A stretch of DNA of 64,000 nucleotides from Rhodanobacter glycinis (GCF_900114325.1 NZ_FOSR01000006.1:162197-226196); one strand, 5' to 3'; counted from the stretch's first letter, positions 28,363-38,152 are shown. Numbers and translations: made by a program. The notes: generated from the letters alone by a model not told the origin.

Positions 28363-29160
28363 ATGTCACTCGTACTGCCATCCATTCTCGCCATCGTGCT
28401 GTATGCGGGCGGCGCCACGCTGCTGGCGGCGCCGCTGACCGGCTGTCCGCGCACGCCGCAGCGCCTGGGACTCGGTGCCGCCACGCTGGCCGTGCTGCTG
28501 CATGCGGGCGTACTGCTGGGTGCCCATGGTGGGCGTCTGGACCTGCACTTTTTCGCCGCGTTGTCGCTGGTCGCCTGCGTGGTGGCGGCGCTGACTCTGC
28601 TGGTGAACCTGTCGCGACCGGTGGCCGGGCTGGGCGTGATCGTGTTTCCGTTGGCTGCGCTGTTGCTGGCGCTGGATATTTTCGTGGCGCCGCCGACGCG
28701 ACCGCTGCCGATGGACTGGCAGATCACCCTGCACGTCACCATCGCCCTGCTCGCCTACAGCCTGCTGTCGATTGCCGCGGTGCTGGCGATTCTGCTCGCC
28801 ATCCAGGAACGCGCGCTGCGCTCGCATCGTCCCGGCCGGCTGATCCGCGCCCTGCCACCGCTGACCCAGACCGAAGCGCTGCTGTTCCGCCTGATCGGTG
28901 CCGGCTTCGGCGGACTCACCCTGACCCTGCTCACCGGCGCGCTGTTCGTGCAGAACATCCGCAGCCAGCACCTGGCGCATACCATCGTGCTCAGCGTGGT
29001 GGCCTGGCTGATCTTCGGCGCGCTGCTGTGGGGCCGCTGGCGTCACGGTTGGCGCGGCACCCGCGCGGTCAATCTCACCCTGATCGGCATGGCCGTGCTG
29101 GCGCTGGCCTTCTTCGGTTCGAAGTTCGTGCTGGAAGTGATCCTGCAGCGTTCGCCCTGA
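28363..29160 (+). CDS. ypjD: YpjD/CcsA-like cytochrome c assembly family membrane protein
   Basis: 265 residues with about eight membrane segments (for example ILAIVLYAGGATLLAAPLTG, HVTIALLAYSLLSIAAVLAI). Belongs to the HemX/CcsA-like CytC assembly family, named YpjD in E. coli, where it is divergent from ffh. The same ffh/ypjD arrangement exists here but with the sdp-like module between them. Function not established; a role in haem handling is suggested by the family. Confidence 0.87.
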   Translation: MSLVLPSILAIVLYAGGATLLAAPLTGCPRTPQRLGLGAATLAVLLHAGVLLGAHGGRLDLHFFAALSLVACVVAALTLLVNLSRPVAGLGVIVFPLAALLLALDIFVAPPTRPLPMDWQITLHVTIALLAYSLLSIAAVLAILLAIQERALRSHRPGRLIRALPPLTQTEALLFRLIGAGFGGLTLTLLTGALFVQNIRSQHLAHTIVLSVVAWLIFGALLWGRWRHGWRGTRAVNLTLIGMAVLALAFFGSKFVLEVILQRSP

Positions 29161-29195
29161 GCACCTCGCGCAGCCCCGCCATCATCGGAACGAGC

Positions 29196-29396
29196 ATGTC
29201 GCAACCACCTGACAACCTGCCGGTCTACCGCCTGCTGACCGGACCGGACGACACTGCTTTCTGCCACCGCGTCAGTGCCGCGCTTGCTCTCGGCTACGTG
29301 CTGCACGGCTCACCGGCACTTGCTTTCGATGGCCAGCGAATCATTGCGGCACAAGCCATCGTTTGGCCTCCAGAGACCAATAGCTCGTCGGACTAG
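29196..29396 (+). CDS. DUF1737 small protein
   Basis: 66 residues: VYRLLTGPDDTAFCHRVS, then GYVLHGSPALAFDG and AAQAIVWP. This matches the DUF1737 pattern (YxLLTGxDDxxFCxRV...GWxLxGxP). Function unknown. Its stop overlaps the convergent radA stop by 4 nt (29393-29396). Confidence 0.8.
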   Translation: MSQPPDNLPVYRLLTGPDDTAFCHRVSAALALGYVLHGSPALAFDGQRIIAAQAIVWPPETNSSSD

Positions 29397-30775
29397 CCTG
29401 CCGCGTCGAGGGCCTGCACCAGGCGCTCGACGCCGATCACTTCCATCTCGCCCACGCGGCCTTTCTTCGGCGCATTCGCCTTGGGCACGATGGCGCGCTT
29501 GAAGCCATGCGTGGACGCCTCCTTCAGGCGTTCCTCGCCGTTGGGTACCGGGCGGATTTCACCGGACAAACCGACTTCACCGAAGGCCACGGTCTTGTCC
29601 GGCAGCGGACGATCGCGCAGCGATGAACGGATCGCCAGCAGCACCGGCAAATCCGCCGCGGTTTCCTGCACGCGGATGCCGCCGACCACGTTGACGAACA
29701 CGTCCTGATCGTAAGCCGCTACGCCGCCATGGCGGTGCAATACCGCCAGCAGCATCGCCAGGCGATTCTGCTCCAGGCCCAGCGCCACGCGGCGCGGATT
29801 ACCCAGCGAGCTCTGGTCGACCAGCGCCTGCACCTCCACCAGCAACGGCCGCGTGCCTTCACGCGTCACCATCACCGCGCTGCCGGCGGTCGGCTCGCTA
29901 TGCGCGGAAAGGAAGATCGCCGACGGATTGGGCACTTCGCGCAAACCCTTGTCGGACATCGCGAACACGCCCAGCTCGTTGACCGCGCCAAAGCGATTCT
30001 TGAACGCGCGCAGCACGCGGAAACGCGAACCGGATTCGCCCTCGAAATACAGCACCGCATCGACCATGTGCTCAAGCACGCGCGGTCCCGCGATGCCGCC
30101 TTCCTTGGTGACATGGCCGACCAGCAGCACGCTGGTACCACTCTCCTTGGCGAAGCGCGTCAGCTTGGCTGCCGACTCGCGCACCTGCGATACCGAACCG
30201 GGCGCAGCCGTGAGCAACTCGGTCCAGATGGTCTGGATCGAATCGATGATGAGCACGCGTGGCCGCGTCGCCATGGCCTGTTCGAGAATGCGTTCGATGC
30301 AGGTTTCCGCCAGCGCCTGCAACGGCTCCAGCGGCAGATCCAGGCGCTGTGCGCGCGAAGCCACCTGGGCCAGCGATTCCTCGCCGGTGACGTACACGCC
30401 CGGCAGGTGCGCGCCAATCCGCCCCAGCATCTGCAGCAGCAGTGTGGACTTGCCGATGCCCGGATCGCCGCCGATCAGCACCACCGAGCCGTCGACCAGG
30501 CCACCACCGAGCACGCGGTCCAGCTCGCCAATGCCGGTCAGTGTGCGCGATTCGGTGGCCGTCGCCACCTCGGTCAACGCGGTCACCTTCGCCGCACCGG
30601 CCGCCTTGCCGGCGTAGCCACTGTTGCGAGCCCCGCCTGCAGCGGCGACCTTCGCCGGCTGCACCACGAATTCGCTGAGCGTGTTCCAGGCGCCGCACTC
30701 GGCGCACGAGCCCTGCCACTTCGGGTGTTCGGCACCACAGTCGGTGCAAACGTAGGCGGTCTTGGCCTTGGCCAT
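29393..30775 (-). CDS. radA: DNA repair protein RadA
   Basis: 460 residues. Branch-migration factor of recombination. N-terminal zinc finger CTDCGAEHPKWQGSCAECG (residues 10-28), Walker A GGDPGIGKSTLL, the RadA-specific KNRFGAVNE motif and a Lon-like C-terminal domain (LGLEQNRLAMLLAVLHRHGG). Start ATG 30775. Convergent with the DUF1737 gene. Confidence 0.97.
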   Translation of the reverse strand: MAKAKTAYVCTDCGAEHPKWQGSCAECGAWNTLSEFVVQPAKVAAAGGARNSGYAGKAAGAAKVTALTEVATATESRTLTGIGELDRVLGGGLVDGSVVLIGGDPGIGKSTLLLQMLGRIGAHLPGVYVTGEESLAQVASRAQRLDLPLEPLQALAETCIERILEQAMATRPRVLIIDSIQTIWTELLTAAPGSVSQVRESAAKLTRFAKESGTSVLLVGHVTKEGGIAGPRVLEHMVDAVLYFEGESGSRFRVLRAFKNRFGAVNELGVFAMSDKGLREVPNPSAIFLSAHSEPTAGSAVMVTREGTRPLLVEVQALVDQSSLGNPRRVALGLEQNRLAMLLAVLHRHGGVAAYDQDVFVNVVGGIRVQETAADLPVLLAIRSSLRDRPLPDKTVAFGEVGLSGEIRPVPNGEERLKEASTHGFKRAIVPKANAPKKGRVGEMEVIGVERLVQALDAAG

Positions 30776-30859
30776 GCGTGGATCCGGTCAGAAAAGGAAT
30801 GGAGAAAGCTTAGCCCGCACCGATCGCATGCGACGAGACGCTTAGACCCACAGCGCGTG

Positions 30860-31948
30860 TCAGCCCTCGTCCTCGATGAACAATACCCGCCGCGTCATGC
30901 CACAGGTGAGGTCGTAGGAGATCGTGGCGGACTGCGCGGCGACGGTTTCCGCTGGCAACTCAGGGCCCCACAAGGTCACGCGATCACCGACCTTCGCCTG
31001 TGGCGCTTCGCGCAGATCAAGCGTGATCAAATCCATCGACACGCGCCCGACCAACGGCACGCATCGATCACCCACCAGCACCGGCGTACCGGCCTTGGCA
31101 CTGCGCGGGTAGCCATCGCCGTAACCAACCGCGGCCACGCCGATCGGCATGTCCTCCGGGCAGGTCCAGGTGCCGTTGTAACCGATGCGCTCGCCCTTGC
31201 CGACGCGATTGACCGCGATCAGCCGGGTGCTCAGTGTCATCGCGGGACGAAAACCGAAATCGGCACCGCTCTTGCCCTCGACCACCGACAACCCGTACAG
31301 CAAGCCACCGGTGCGTACCCAGTCGCCGCGTGCGTCGGGCCAGCCGAGCACGGCGGCAGAATTGGACAGCGAACGCGGCCCGCTGAACGAGGCTGTCACG
31401 GCATTGAAACGGGCGATCTGTGCCGGCGTCTGCGCGCCATCGAACACTTCCGAATCGGAGAAATGGGTGAGCAGGCCGATATCCGGATCGATCCCCGGCA
31501 TCGCCGCCAATCGCGCGTGCACGTCGGCCACGTCCGCGGGAGCGAAACCGAGCCGATGCATGCCGCTGTCGATCTTCAGCCACACCCGCAGGCGCCCGCG
31601 CGACGCGCTGGCTTCGGCCAGCCACGCCAGTTGCGCCGAATGGTGGATCGCCGCATCCAGACCCAGCCGCTGCATCTCGGCAATATCACCGGACTGATCA
31701 GGGCCGGACAGCACCACGATGCGCTGCCGATGCCCGGCCGCACGCAGGCGCAGGCCATCGCCCAATGCGGCCACGGCAAAGGCTTCGGCATCGCCATTCA
31801 GCGCGCGCGCCACCCGTTCCAGTCCGTGGCCGTAGGCATCAGCCTTGACCACCGCCATCACTTTCGCCGGCGCGGCCAGCGCCTTGATTCGCGCCAGGTT
31901 ATGGCGCAAGGCGCCGAGATGGATGGTGGCGACCGTGGTGCGGCTCAT
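30860..31948 (-). CDS. alr: alanine racemase
   Basis: 362 residues. Makes D-alanine for peptidoglycan. PLP lysine in MAVVKADAYGHG (about residue 34) and catalytic tyrosine region RIGYNGTWT with VSMDLITLDL. It lies between radA (84 nt) and dnaB, in the same leftward direction, but a 364-nt gap with two repeat pairs separates it from dnaB. ATG 31948 chosen (MSRTTVATIHL). Confidence 0.96.
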   Translation of the reverse strand: MSRTTVATIHLGALRHNLARIKALAAPAKVMAVVKADAYGHGLERVARALNGDAEAFAVAALGDGLRLRAAGHRQRIVVLSGPDQSGDIAEMQRLGLDAAIHHSAQLAWLAEASASRGRLRVWLKIDSGMHRLGFAPADVADVHARLAAMPGIDPDIGLLTHFSDSEVFDGAQTPAQIARFNAVTASFSGPRSLSNSAAVLGWPDARGDWVRTGGLLYGLSVVEGKSGADFGFRPAMTLSTRLIAVNRVGKGERIGYNGTWTCPEDMPIGVAAVGYGDGYPRSAKAGTPVLVGDRCVPLVGRVSMDLITLDLREAPQAKVGDRVTLWGPELPAETVAAQSATISYDLTCGMTRRVLFIEDEG

Positions 31949-31975
31949 GGACGGCGAAAGATCCGAAGTGGTCGC

Positions 31976-32046
31976 GTAGGAGCCCGCTCGCGGGCGATGC
32001 TCTCTCGAATCCCGGATAACAGCATCGCCCGCGAGCGGGCTCCTAC
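31976..32046. repeat. GTAG-type REP inverted pair (REPIN) upstream of alr
   Basis: Perfect 26-bp arms 31976-32001 and 32021-32046 with a 19-nt spacer. Each arm begins GTAGGAGCCCGCTCGCGGGC, with an internal CCCGCTCGCGGG palindrome. Same GTAG terminus as the element at 571-646 but a different stem core. Located 28 nt upstream of the alr start. Confidence 0.85.
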
Positions 32047-32105
32047 CAACGGGCTTGAACGGCCATTGCGGCGAACGGATGAATTTTTTACAGGCTCCGA
32101 AAGCT

Positions 32106-32190
32106 CGTCATTCCAGCGAACGCTGGAATCCAGCGCCTTGCGCATTCCTGGAACTAAAGTCACTGGATCCCAGCGTTCGCTGGGATGACG
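32106..32190. repeat. CGTCATYCCRGC-type REP inverted pair between dnaB and alr
   Basis: Arms 32106-32133 and 32163-32190 are inverted with two mismatches; each arm holds its own hairpin (TTCCAGCGAACGCTGGAA; CCCAGCGTTCGCTGGG). With the GTAG pair, repeats make up about half of the 364-nt region 31949-32312. I see no gene there. Confidence 0.8.
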
Positions 32191-32312
32191 CCGCTGCAAG
32201 GCTTGAAGCACGGCCTGGCCAAGCGCGCATGGAAAACGCCGGATACGTGATCGGCCATTGCCGAAACACCGGCTCGACGACGCTGCAAACGACACGCTCT
32301 GCACCGCGGTTC

Positions 32313-33710
32313 TCAATCAAACGCCCCCACGAAGGAATCCGGCGCGTAGTTCTCGAACTTGGTGTAGTGGCCGAGGAAGGTGAGCTTCACCGTGTCGGTG
32401 GGGCCGTTACGCTGCTTGCCGATGATGATCTCGGCCAGTCCCTTGTCCGGCGATTCCTTGTTGTAGTAGTCGTCGCGGTAGATGAACATGATCACGTCGG
32501 CGTCCTGCTCGATGGCGCCGGATTCGCGCAGGTCGGACATCATCGGACGCTTGTCGGCGCGCTGTTCCAGCGAGCGGTTCAACTGCGAAAGGGCGATCAC
32601 GGGCACGTTCAGTTCCTTGGCGAGCCCCTTCAGTGAACGCGAAATTTCTGAAATTTCGGTGGCGCGATTCTCCTTGCTTCCGGGCACCTGCATCAGCTGC
32701 AGGTAGTCGATCACGATCAGGCCCAGCCCGCCGTGTTCGCGATGCAGGCGGCGCGCGCGCGAACGCAACTCCACCGGCGACAGGCCGGGGGTATCGTCGA
32801 TGTAGATCTTCGCCTCGGACAACAGTGCGATGGCGTTGGTGACGCGCGGCCAGTCTTCCTCGGCCAGGTCGCCATTGCGCAGGTGCTGCTGGTGGATGCG
32901 GCCGACCGAGGAGATCAGGCGGAAAGCCAGCTGCGAGGCGGACATTTCCATCGAGAACACCGCCACCGCCTTCTTCGCGCGCAAGGCCACCGCCTCGGCG
33001 ATGTTCACCGAGAACGCGGTCTTGCCCATCGACGGACGCGCCGCGACGATGATCAGGTCGGACGGCTGCAGGCCCGAGGTCAGTTCGTCCAGGTCGGTGA
33101 AGCCGCTGGAGACGCCGGTGAGCTGGCCCCGGTTCTGGTAACGCTCGTGCAGCAGGCGGAAGGCATCCTTCACCGCCTCGCGCATCGAGACCGAATCCTT
33201 CTTGCCGCGCGCGCCGGATTCGGCGATGTGGAACACGCGCTGCTCGGCGCTTTCCATCACCTCCTGCACGCTCTTGCCTTCCGGGCGATAACCGTCCTCG
33301 GTGATCGAGGTGCCGGCGTCGATCAGCTGCCGCAGCACCGACTTCTCGCGCACGATCTCGGCATAGGCGGCAATGTTCGCCGCACTGGGCGTGGCATTGG
33401 CCAGCTCGACCAGATAGCTGGCGCCACCAACCATCTCGGCCAGGCCGTTGGCATCGAACCAGTCGCCCAGGGTCACCGCATCGCACGGCATGCCCTTGTT
33501 CGCCAGCTCGGTGATGGCCCGCCAGATCAGGCGATGGTCCTTGCGGTAGAAATCGCCCTCGCCGAGGCGATCGGCCACCTTGTCCAGCGCATCGGGCGCC
33601 AGCATCAGGCCACCGAGCACGGCCTGCTCGGCATCGATCGAGTGCGGCGGCACGCGCAGCGACTCGAACGACGGGGCCCGCTCGGAATGGCGCTCGGGAA
33701 CAAAGGACAT
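32313..33710 (-). CDS. dnaB: replicative DNA helicase DnaB
   Basis: 465 residues. N-terminal domain (RVPPHSIDAEQAVLGGLML), linker, then RecA-like helicase core with Walker A ARPSMGKTAFSVNIA, Walker B LIVIDYLQLM and SQLNRSLEQR. No intein. ATG 33710 (MSFVPERHS) chosen. A consensus DnaA box lies about 100 nt upstream. Confidence 0.97.
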   Translation of the reverse strand: MSFVPERHSERAPSFESLRVPPHSIDAEQAVLGGLMLAPDALDKVADRLGEGDFYRKDHRLIWRAITELANKGMPCDAVTLGDWFDANGLAEMVGGASYLVELANATPSAANIAAYAEIVREKSVLRQLIDAGTSITEDGYRPEGKSVQEVMESAEQRVFHIAESGARGKKDSVSMREAVKDAFRLLHERYQNRGQLTGVSSGFTDLDELTSGLQPSDLIIVAARPSMGKTAFSVNIAEAVALRAKKAVAVFSMEMSASQLAFRLISSVGRIHQQHLRNGDLAEEDWPRVTNAIALLSEAKIYIDDTPGLSPVELRSRARRLHREHGGLGLIVIDYLQLMQVPGSKENRATEISEISRSLKGLAKELNVPVIALSQLNRSLEQRADKRPMMSDLRESGAIEQDADVIMFIYRDDYYNKESPDKGLAEIIIGKQRNGPTDTVKLTFLGHYTKFENYAPDSFVGAFD

Positions 33711-33811
33711 GGATCTACCTCGCGAAGGGCGTGCACACGCCCCGCGGACGCGCTGGCCGGTGCTGCCTGTGAGCATACGCGGCGACGTCGCACGGGGCGA
33801 GACAACAACTC

Positions 33812-33820
33812 TGTGGATAA
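33812..33820 (-). promoter_or_regulatory. consensus DnaA box upstream of dnaB
   Basis: Minus strand reads TTATCCACA, a perfect high-affinity DnaA box. A one-mismatch copy TTATCCCCA lies at 33841-33833. Both are in the 200-nt dnaB/rplI gap and oriented toward dnaB, suggesting DnaA-responsive transcription of the helicase gene (inference). Confidence 0.6.
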
Positions 33821-33864
33821 GCTGTGTGTTGCTGGGGATAAAACCCCGGCCGCGCCCAAAAGCA

Positions 33865-33888
33865 GACGGGCGCCCTGAGGCGCCCGTC
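33865..33888 (-). terminator. terminator after rplI
   Basis: 10-bp perfect GC-rich stem (33865-33874 with 33879-33888), CTGA loop, followed on the minus strand by TGCTTTT. It is 23 nt past the rplI stop and ends the rpsF-rpsR-rplI transcript. Confidence 0.75.
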
Positions 33889-33910
33889 CCGGGTACGGTA
33901 TCGCGGCGGC

Positions 33911-34360
33911 TTACTTCTCGCCGACCACGATCACCTTGACCTTGGTCTCGACGTCGGCGTGGAGGCTGATCACCACGTCGAACTCGCCAGTGTGACGGAT
34001 CGGGCCTTCGCCCTGGATCACTTCACCCTTGTTGACGTCATGACCGACGGCCTGCAGCGCCTCGGCGATATCGCGCGGACCGACCGAGCCGTACAGCTTG
34101 CCCTCGGCACTGGCGTGCGCTTCGATGGTCACCGACACGTCGGCCAGCTTGGCCATGCGCGACTGGGCATCCGACAACTGCTTGTCGGCCTTTGCCTCGT
34201 ACTCGGCGCGGCGCTGCTCGAACGCGGCCAGGTTCTCGGCGTTCACACGCACGGCCTTGCCCTGGGGCAGCAGGTAGTTGCGGCCGTAACCCGGCTTCAC
34301 GACGACCTTGTCGCCGAGGTTGCCGAGGTTGCGCACCTTCTCGAGAAGAATGAGTTCCAT
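33911..34360 (-). CDS. rplI: 50S ribosomal protein L9
   Basis: 149 residues. [36 protein letters not shown] is the L9 N-terminal RNA-binding domain (quoted in two overlapping parts: [16 protein letters not shown] and [19 protein letters not shown]), followed by a long helix and C-domain. Downstream of rpsR after a 212-nt gap that carries a repeat. Confidence 0.97.
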   Translation of the reverse strand: MELILLEKVRNLGNLGDKVVVKPGYGRNYLLPQGKAVRVNAENLAAFEQRRAEYEAKADKQLSDAQSRMAKLADVSVTIEAHASAEGKLYGSVGPRDIAEALQAVGHDVNKGEVIQGEGPIRHTGEFDVVISLHADVETKVKVIVVGEK

Positions 34361-34440
34361 GATGATTCCTTTTCGTTAGCACCGGAATGGCCGGCGCAGC
34401 CGTGGACGGTTGTCCGAATGTTGCTGGTGTTTCCCATCAG

Positions 34441-34563
34441 AGGGCGGATGGAGCGAGGGGCGGATTTGCGCTGGCATCGATCGAAGCACGCTTCGAATCA
34501 ACGCTGTCGCGAGCCCCCCCCCTCATCCGCCCTGCGGGCACCTTCTCCCCGGCGGGGAGAAGG
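34441..34563. repeat. CTCATCCGCCCT / CTTCTCCCC intergenic repeat between rpsR and rplI
   Basis: AGGGCGGATG (34441-34450) is inverted at 34524-34533, and the segment continues into the hairpin CTTCTCCCCGGCGGGGAGAAG near 34542-34562. It belongs to the same broad family as 21912-22053. It occupies most of the rpsR-rplI spacer. Confidence 0.65.
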
Positions 34564-34572
34564 GTTCCGGGA

Positions 34573-34803
34573 TCAGACGTCGTGGTTGTCGGTGTACGGC
34601 AACAGCGACAGGAAGCGCGCGCGCTTGATGGCCGTGGCCAGCTGACGCTGGTAACGCGCCTTGGTGCCGGTGATGCGGCTCGGCACGATCTTGCCGTTTT
34701 CGGTGATGTACTGACGCAGGGTGTTGAGATCCTTGTAATCGATCTCCTTCACCTTCTCGGCAGTGAAGCGGCAGAACTTGCGGCGGCGGAAGAACTTGGA
34801 CAT
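34573..34803 (-). CDS. rpsR: 30S ribosomal protein S18
   Basis: 76 residues: [16 protein letters not shown] start, [20 protein letters not shown] and [20 protein letters not shown]. Partner of S6 in the platform; 14 nt downstream of rpsF. Confidence 0.97.
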   Translation of the reverse strand: MSKFFRRRKFCRFTAEKVKEIDYKDLNTLRQYITENGKIVPSRITGTKARYQRQLATAIKRARFLSLLPYTDNHDV

Positions 34804-34817
34804 GTCGTGGCTCCTGA

Positions 34818-35261
34818 TCAGTCGTCGCTGTCGCGATCGTTGTCGCTATCGCTGTCGTTGCGCTCGCGGCGGGCCGGGCGCTCGTCACCATCGCTGTCGT
34901 CGTCACGGCGACGCGAGGTCTTGGCATCGTCCTTTTCCTTCGACTTCAGGATGAAGGACGGCTCGAGATCGGCCTCGTCGCGACGGATCACCAAGTGGCG
35001 CAGCACGGCGTCGTTGAAGCGGAAACCCGACTCCAGCTCGTTCAGCGCACTCTGGCTGACTTCGATGTTGAGCAGCACGTAATGTGCCTTGGCCAGGTTG
35101 ACGATCGGGTAAGCCAGCTGACGGCGGCCCCAATCTTCCAGACGGTGGATCTTGCCGCCGTCGGTCTCGATCAGCGCCTTGTAGCGCTCGATCATCGCCG
35201 GGACCTGCTCGCTCTGGTCAGGGTGGACCAGAAACACGACTTCGTAATGACGCAGGGTCAT
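34818..35261 (-). CDS. rpsF: 30S ribosomal protein S6 with long charged C-terminal tail
   Basis: 147 residues from ATG 35261 ([20 protein letters not shown]). The S6 core ends near residue 105 ([11 protein letters not shown]). A roughly 40-residue tail of alternating Asp/Arg/Ser follows ([32 protein letters not shown]). E. coli S6 has a short acidic tail extended by RimK glutamylation; here the acidic tail is encoded. First gene of rpsF-rpsR-rplI. Confidence 0.96.
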   Translation of the reverse strand: MTLRHYEVVFLVHPDQSEQVPAMIERYKALIETDGGKIHRLEDWGRRQLAYPIVNLAKAHYVLLNIEVSQSALNELESGFRFNDAVLRHLVIRRDEADLEPSFILKSKEKDDAKTSRRRDDDSDGDERPARRERNDSDSDNDRDSDD

Positions 35262-35475
35262 CTTGGAGGAACTCCTTGTGGATGCGGCCAAAAACGGCCT
35301 CGCAGCCTCCCGCAGGTGCGGTGAGGCAAGTGTCCTGTCGGCCCTTTGCAGCGCGGACAGAAGCGGAAGTGTAAGCGTGACAGTGACTTGAGCGCAAGTC
35401 TCGGCGCGCGGGCGAACGGGAACCCGAAGAGTGCGGACTCCTCCGATGGCGCCACGGGTCGGCGCCCTGCCCGGC

Positions 35476-35802
35476 TCAGCTCACGGTGAAGCTTTCCCCG
35501 CAGCCGCACGCCCCGGTGGCGTTGGGGTTGTGGAACACGAAGCTGGCGTTGAGGCCCTGACGCTGGAAATCGATCACCGTGCCGTCGACCAGTGGCAGGC
35601 TCTTGCTGTCCACCACTACCGGCACGCCATCGACTTCGACCAGTTGGTCCTCCGCACCGACGGCCTCGGCCAGATCCACCACATAACCGAAACCCGAGCA
35701 GCCGGTGCGCTTCACGCCGAAGCGAATGCCCGCGGCAGCAGGAGACTGGTCGAGGAACTGGCGCATGCGCTGGTTGGCGGCAGGGGTGATCGTGATGGTC
35801 AT
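35476..35802 (-). CDS. IscA/ErpA-type Fe-S cluster carrier
   Basis: 108 residues. A-type carrier with the three conserved cysteines: RTGCSGFGY and GACGCGES near the C-terminus. Delivers Fe-S clusters to target proteins. ATG 35802 ([13 protein letters not shown]) is preferred to a TTG two codons upstream. Divergent from asnS, as is common in Xanthomonadales. Whether it is IscA, SufA or ErpA cannot be told by sequence alone. Confidence 0.93.
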   Translation of the reverse strand: MTITITPAANQRMRQFLDQSPAAAGIRFGVKRTGCSGFGYVVDLAEAVGAEDQLVEVDGVPVVVDSKSLPLVDGTVIDFQRQGLNASFVFHNPNATGACGCGESFTVS

Positions 35803-35936
35803 GGGCAACTCGGTGGAACGAACGGAACAAGCCGGACAAAATCGGGCGAAAGGTCGCGGGTCCGACGTGTACTACATTATCATGCCGGTTTGCCCACACG
35901 CGTCGATATGCGGCGCCCAATCAGGAGTTTCAATTC

Positions 35937-37352
35937 ATGACGGCGGTCAGCCCGACGGTATGCAGCGTCAAGCACGCGCTCTCCGGCCAAATGGAAGCCG
36001 GCAGCAAGGTCACCGTGCGCGGCTGGGTTCGCACCCGGCGCGACTCCAAGGCCGGGCTGTCTTTCGTCAATGTCACCGACGGCTCCTGCTTCGATCCGAT
36101 CCAGGCGGTGGCACCGGCCACCCTGGCCAATTACGAAAGCGAAGTGAAGCACCTCACCGCCGGTGCGGGCGTGATCGTCACCGGCACCCTGGTGCCGTCG
36201 CAGGGCAAGGGCCAGGCGTTCGAGATCCAGGCCGACAGCGTCGAGGTCACCGGTCTGGTCGACGATCCGGAAACCTACCCGATCCAGCCCAAGCAGCACT
36301 CGATGGAGTTCCTGCGCGAGGTCGCCCACCTGCGCCCGCGCACCAACCTGTTCGGCGCGGTGACCCGCGTGCGCCACACCATGATGACGGCGATCCATCG
36401 CCATCTCACCGAACAGGGCTTCTTCTGGATCAACACGCCGATCATCACCACTTCCGACGCCGAGGGCGCCGGCGAGATGTTCCGGTTGTCCACGCTGGAC
36501 CTGGCCAACCTGCCGCGCACGCCGGACGGCAAGATCGACTTCCGCAAGGATTTCTTCGGCCGCGAAGCGTTCCTCACCGTGTCCGGCCAGCTCAACGTCG
36601 AGGCGTACTGCCTGGCGATGAGCAAGGTGTACACGTTCGGCCCCTCTTTCCGCGCCGAGAATTCCAACACCGCACGCCATCTGGCCGAGTTCTGGATGGT
36701 GGAGCCGGAGATCGCGTTCGCCGACCTCACAGCGAATGCCGATTGCGCCGAAGGTTTCCTCAAGGCGATCTTCAAGGCGGTGCTGGACGAGCGCGCGGAC
36801 GACATGGCGTTCTTCGCCGAGCGCGTGCAGAGCGACGCGATCAGCCGGATGGAGGCGTTCATCACCAAGCCGTTCGAGCGCATCGACTACACCGACGCGA
36901 TCGAGATCCTGAAGAAGTCGGGCGAAAAGTTCGAGTATCCGGTGGCCTGGGGCATCGATCTTCAGACCGAGCACGAACGCTACCTCGCCGAGAAACATAT
37001 CGGCCGTCCCGTGGTCGTGATGAATTACCCCGAGGCGATCAAGGCGTTCTACATGCGCCTGAACGACGACGGCAAAACCGTGGCGGCAATGGACGTGCTG
37101 GCACCGGGCATCGGCGAGATCATCGGCGGCGCGCAGCGCGAGGAACGGCTGGACTATCTCGACCGCCGCATGGCCCAGTTCGGCCTCGATACTGCGACCT
37201 ATGGCTGGTATCGTGACCTGCGCCGCTACGGCACCGTACCGCATGCCGGCTTCGGTCTCGGCTTCGAGCGCCTGTTGGTCTACGTGTGCGGCCTGTCCAA
37301 CATCCGCGACGCCATCCCCTATCCACGTGCGGCAGGGACCGCTGAATTCTGA
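35937..37352 (+). CDS. asnS: asparaginyl-tRNA synthetase
   Basis: 471 residues. Class IIb synthetase: OB-fold anticodon domain ([20 protein letters not shown]), motif 2 [20 protein letters not shown] and motif 3 [16 protein letters not shown]. Start ATG 35937 ([12 protein letters not shown]). Confidence 0.97.
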   Translation: MTAVSPTVCSVKHALSGQMEAGSKVTVRGWVRTRRDSKAGLSFVNVTDGSCFDPIQAVAPATLANYESEVKHLTAGAGVIVTGTLVPSQGKGQAFEIQADSVEVTGLVDDPETYPIQPKQHSMEFLREVAHLRPRTNLFGAVTRVRHTMMTAIHRHLTEQGFFWINTPIITTSDAEGAGEMFRLSTLDLANLPRTPDGKIDFRKDFFGREAFLTVSGQLNVEAYCLAMSKVYTFGPSFRAENSNTARHLAEFWMVEPEIAFADLTANADCAEGFLKAIFKAVLDERADDMAFFAERVQSDAISRMEAFITKPFERIDYTDAIEILKKSGEKFEYPVAWGIDLQTEHERYLAEKHIGRPVVVMNYPEAIKAFYMRLNDDGKTVAAMDVLAPGIGEIIGGAQREERLDYLDRRMAQFGLDTATYGWYRDLRRYGTVPHAGFGLGFERLLVYVCGLSNIRDAIPYPRAAGTAEF

Positions 37353-37360
37353 CGATCCTG

Positions 37361-38152
37361 ATGCGTTATCGACCGTTTGCCATCGCCATCCTCGTTGCCG
37401 CCTGCACCGTGCTGGGCGCGTGCCACAGTGCCAAGGCGCTGCTGCCCCCGAACCTGCGCCCGGCGCAGAGTACCGGCGTCACCATCGCCAAGGCGCAACA
37501 GGCATTGAAGGATGCCACGCCCTGTTGCAGCAGCTTTGCCGATTTCTCCTACCAGACCCTGCTGCCGTGGCGCCCGAAGAAGTTCAAGCTGGGCAGCGGC
37601 AGCCTGGTGGCCGATCTCAACGGCACGCGCAGCTATTTCCTGGCCTTCAGCCTGCCGCCCGACGTCAAGCTGCCCTACCGGGTCGGGCTGAAGTCCGAGC
37701 TCCACGGCAGCTGGCTGAAGGACAGCTACCTGTTCGCGCCCACCGTCGTGCTGCTGGACGATGCCTTCCAGCCGATCGACACGCATGACGTCAACCTGTG
37801 CGAGTACATGGGCTGGAGCAGCGCCAGCAGTGGCGCCTTCGGCAGCGTCACCGTATCCAACCCGAAGGCGCGTTACCTGGTGCTCTACAGCTCCGCCCAG
37901 CAGCAATCCAGCAACACCTACTGGGAACAGTCGCCGGCCGCGTTCTCCGTGGACACCCCCAACAACATGGTCTCCAACGGCAGCTTCAAGGTGCCGCACG
38001 GGCCCAACGGCACGGTCTGGATCGGACTGATGACCAAGACTTACGCCCAGGCCGTGGATCACGGCGTCTGCGGCAAGCCCCCGCAAGGCCAGGGCGTGCT
38101 GCATACCTTGCGCACGGCGCTGCCGGTGCACTGGAGCGGGAGCGGCAGTTGA
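37361..38152 (+). CDS. MalM-like lipoprotein
   Basis: 263 residues. Lipoprotein signal with lipobox VLGAC (C21). Mature part resembles MalM (maltose operon periplasmic protein): TPCCSSFADFSYQTL, then YFLAFSLPPD and LFAPTVVLLDDAFQPI. No maltose genes are nearby, so the role is unknown. It starts 9 nt after asnS and its TGA overlaps the TTG start of the next gene. Confidence 0.8.
   Translation: MRYRPFAIAILVAACTVLGACHSAKALLPPNLRPAQSTGVTIAKAQQALKDATPCCSSFADFSYQTLLPWRPKKFKLGSGSLVADLNGTRSYFLAFSLPPDVKLPYRVGLKSELHGSWLKDSYLFAPTVVLLDDAFQPIDTHDVNLCEYMGWSSASSGAFGSVTVSNPKARYLVLYSSAQQQSSNTYWEQSPAAFSVDTPNNMVSNGSFKVPHGPNGTVWIGLMTKTYAQAVDHGVCGKPPQGQGVLHTLRTALPVHWSGSGS

Noticed and set aside
29729..32188. 819-codon plus-strand frame opposite radA and alr
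   Set aside because: Runs straight through two recognised minus-strand genes, an intergenic spacer and a repeat; no family motif.
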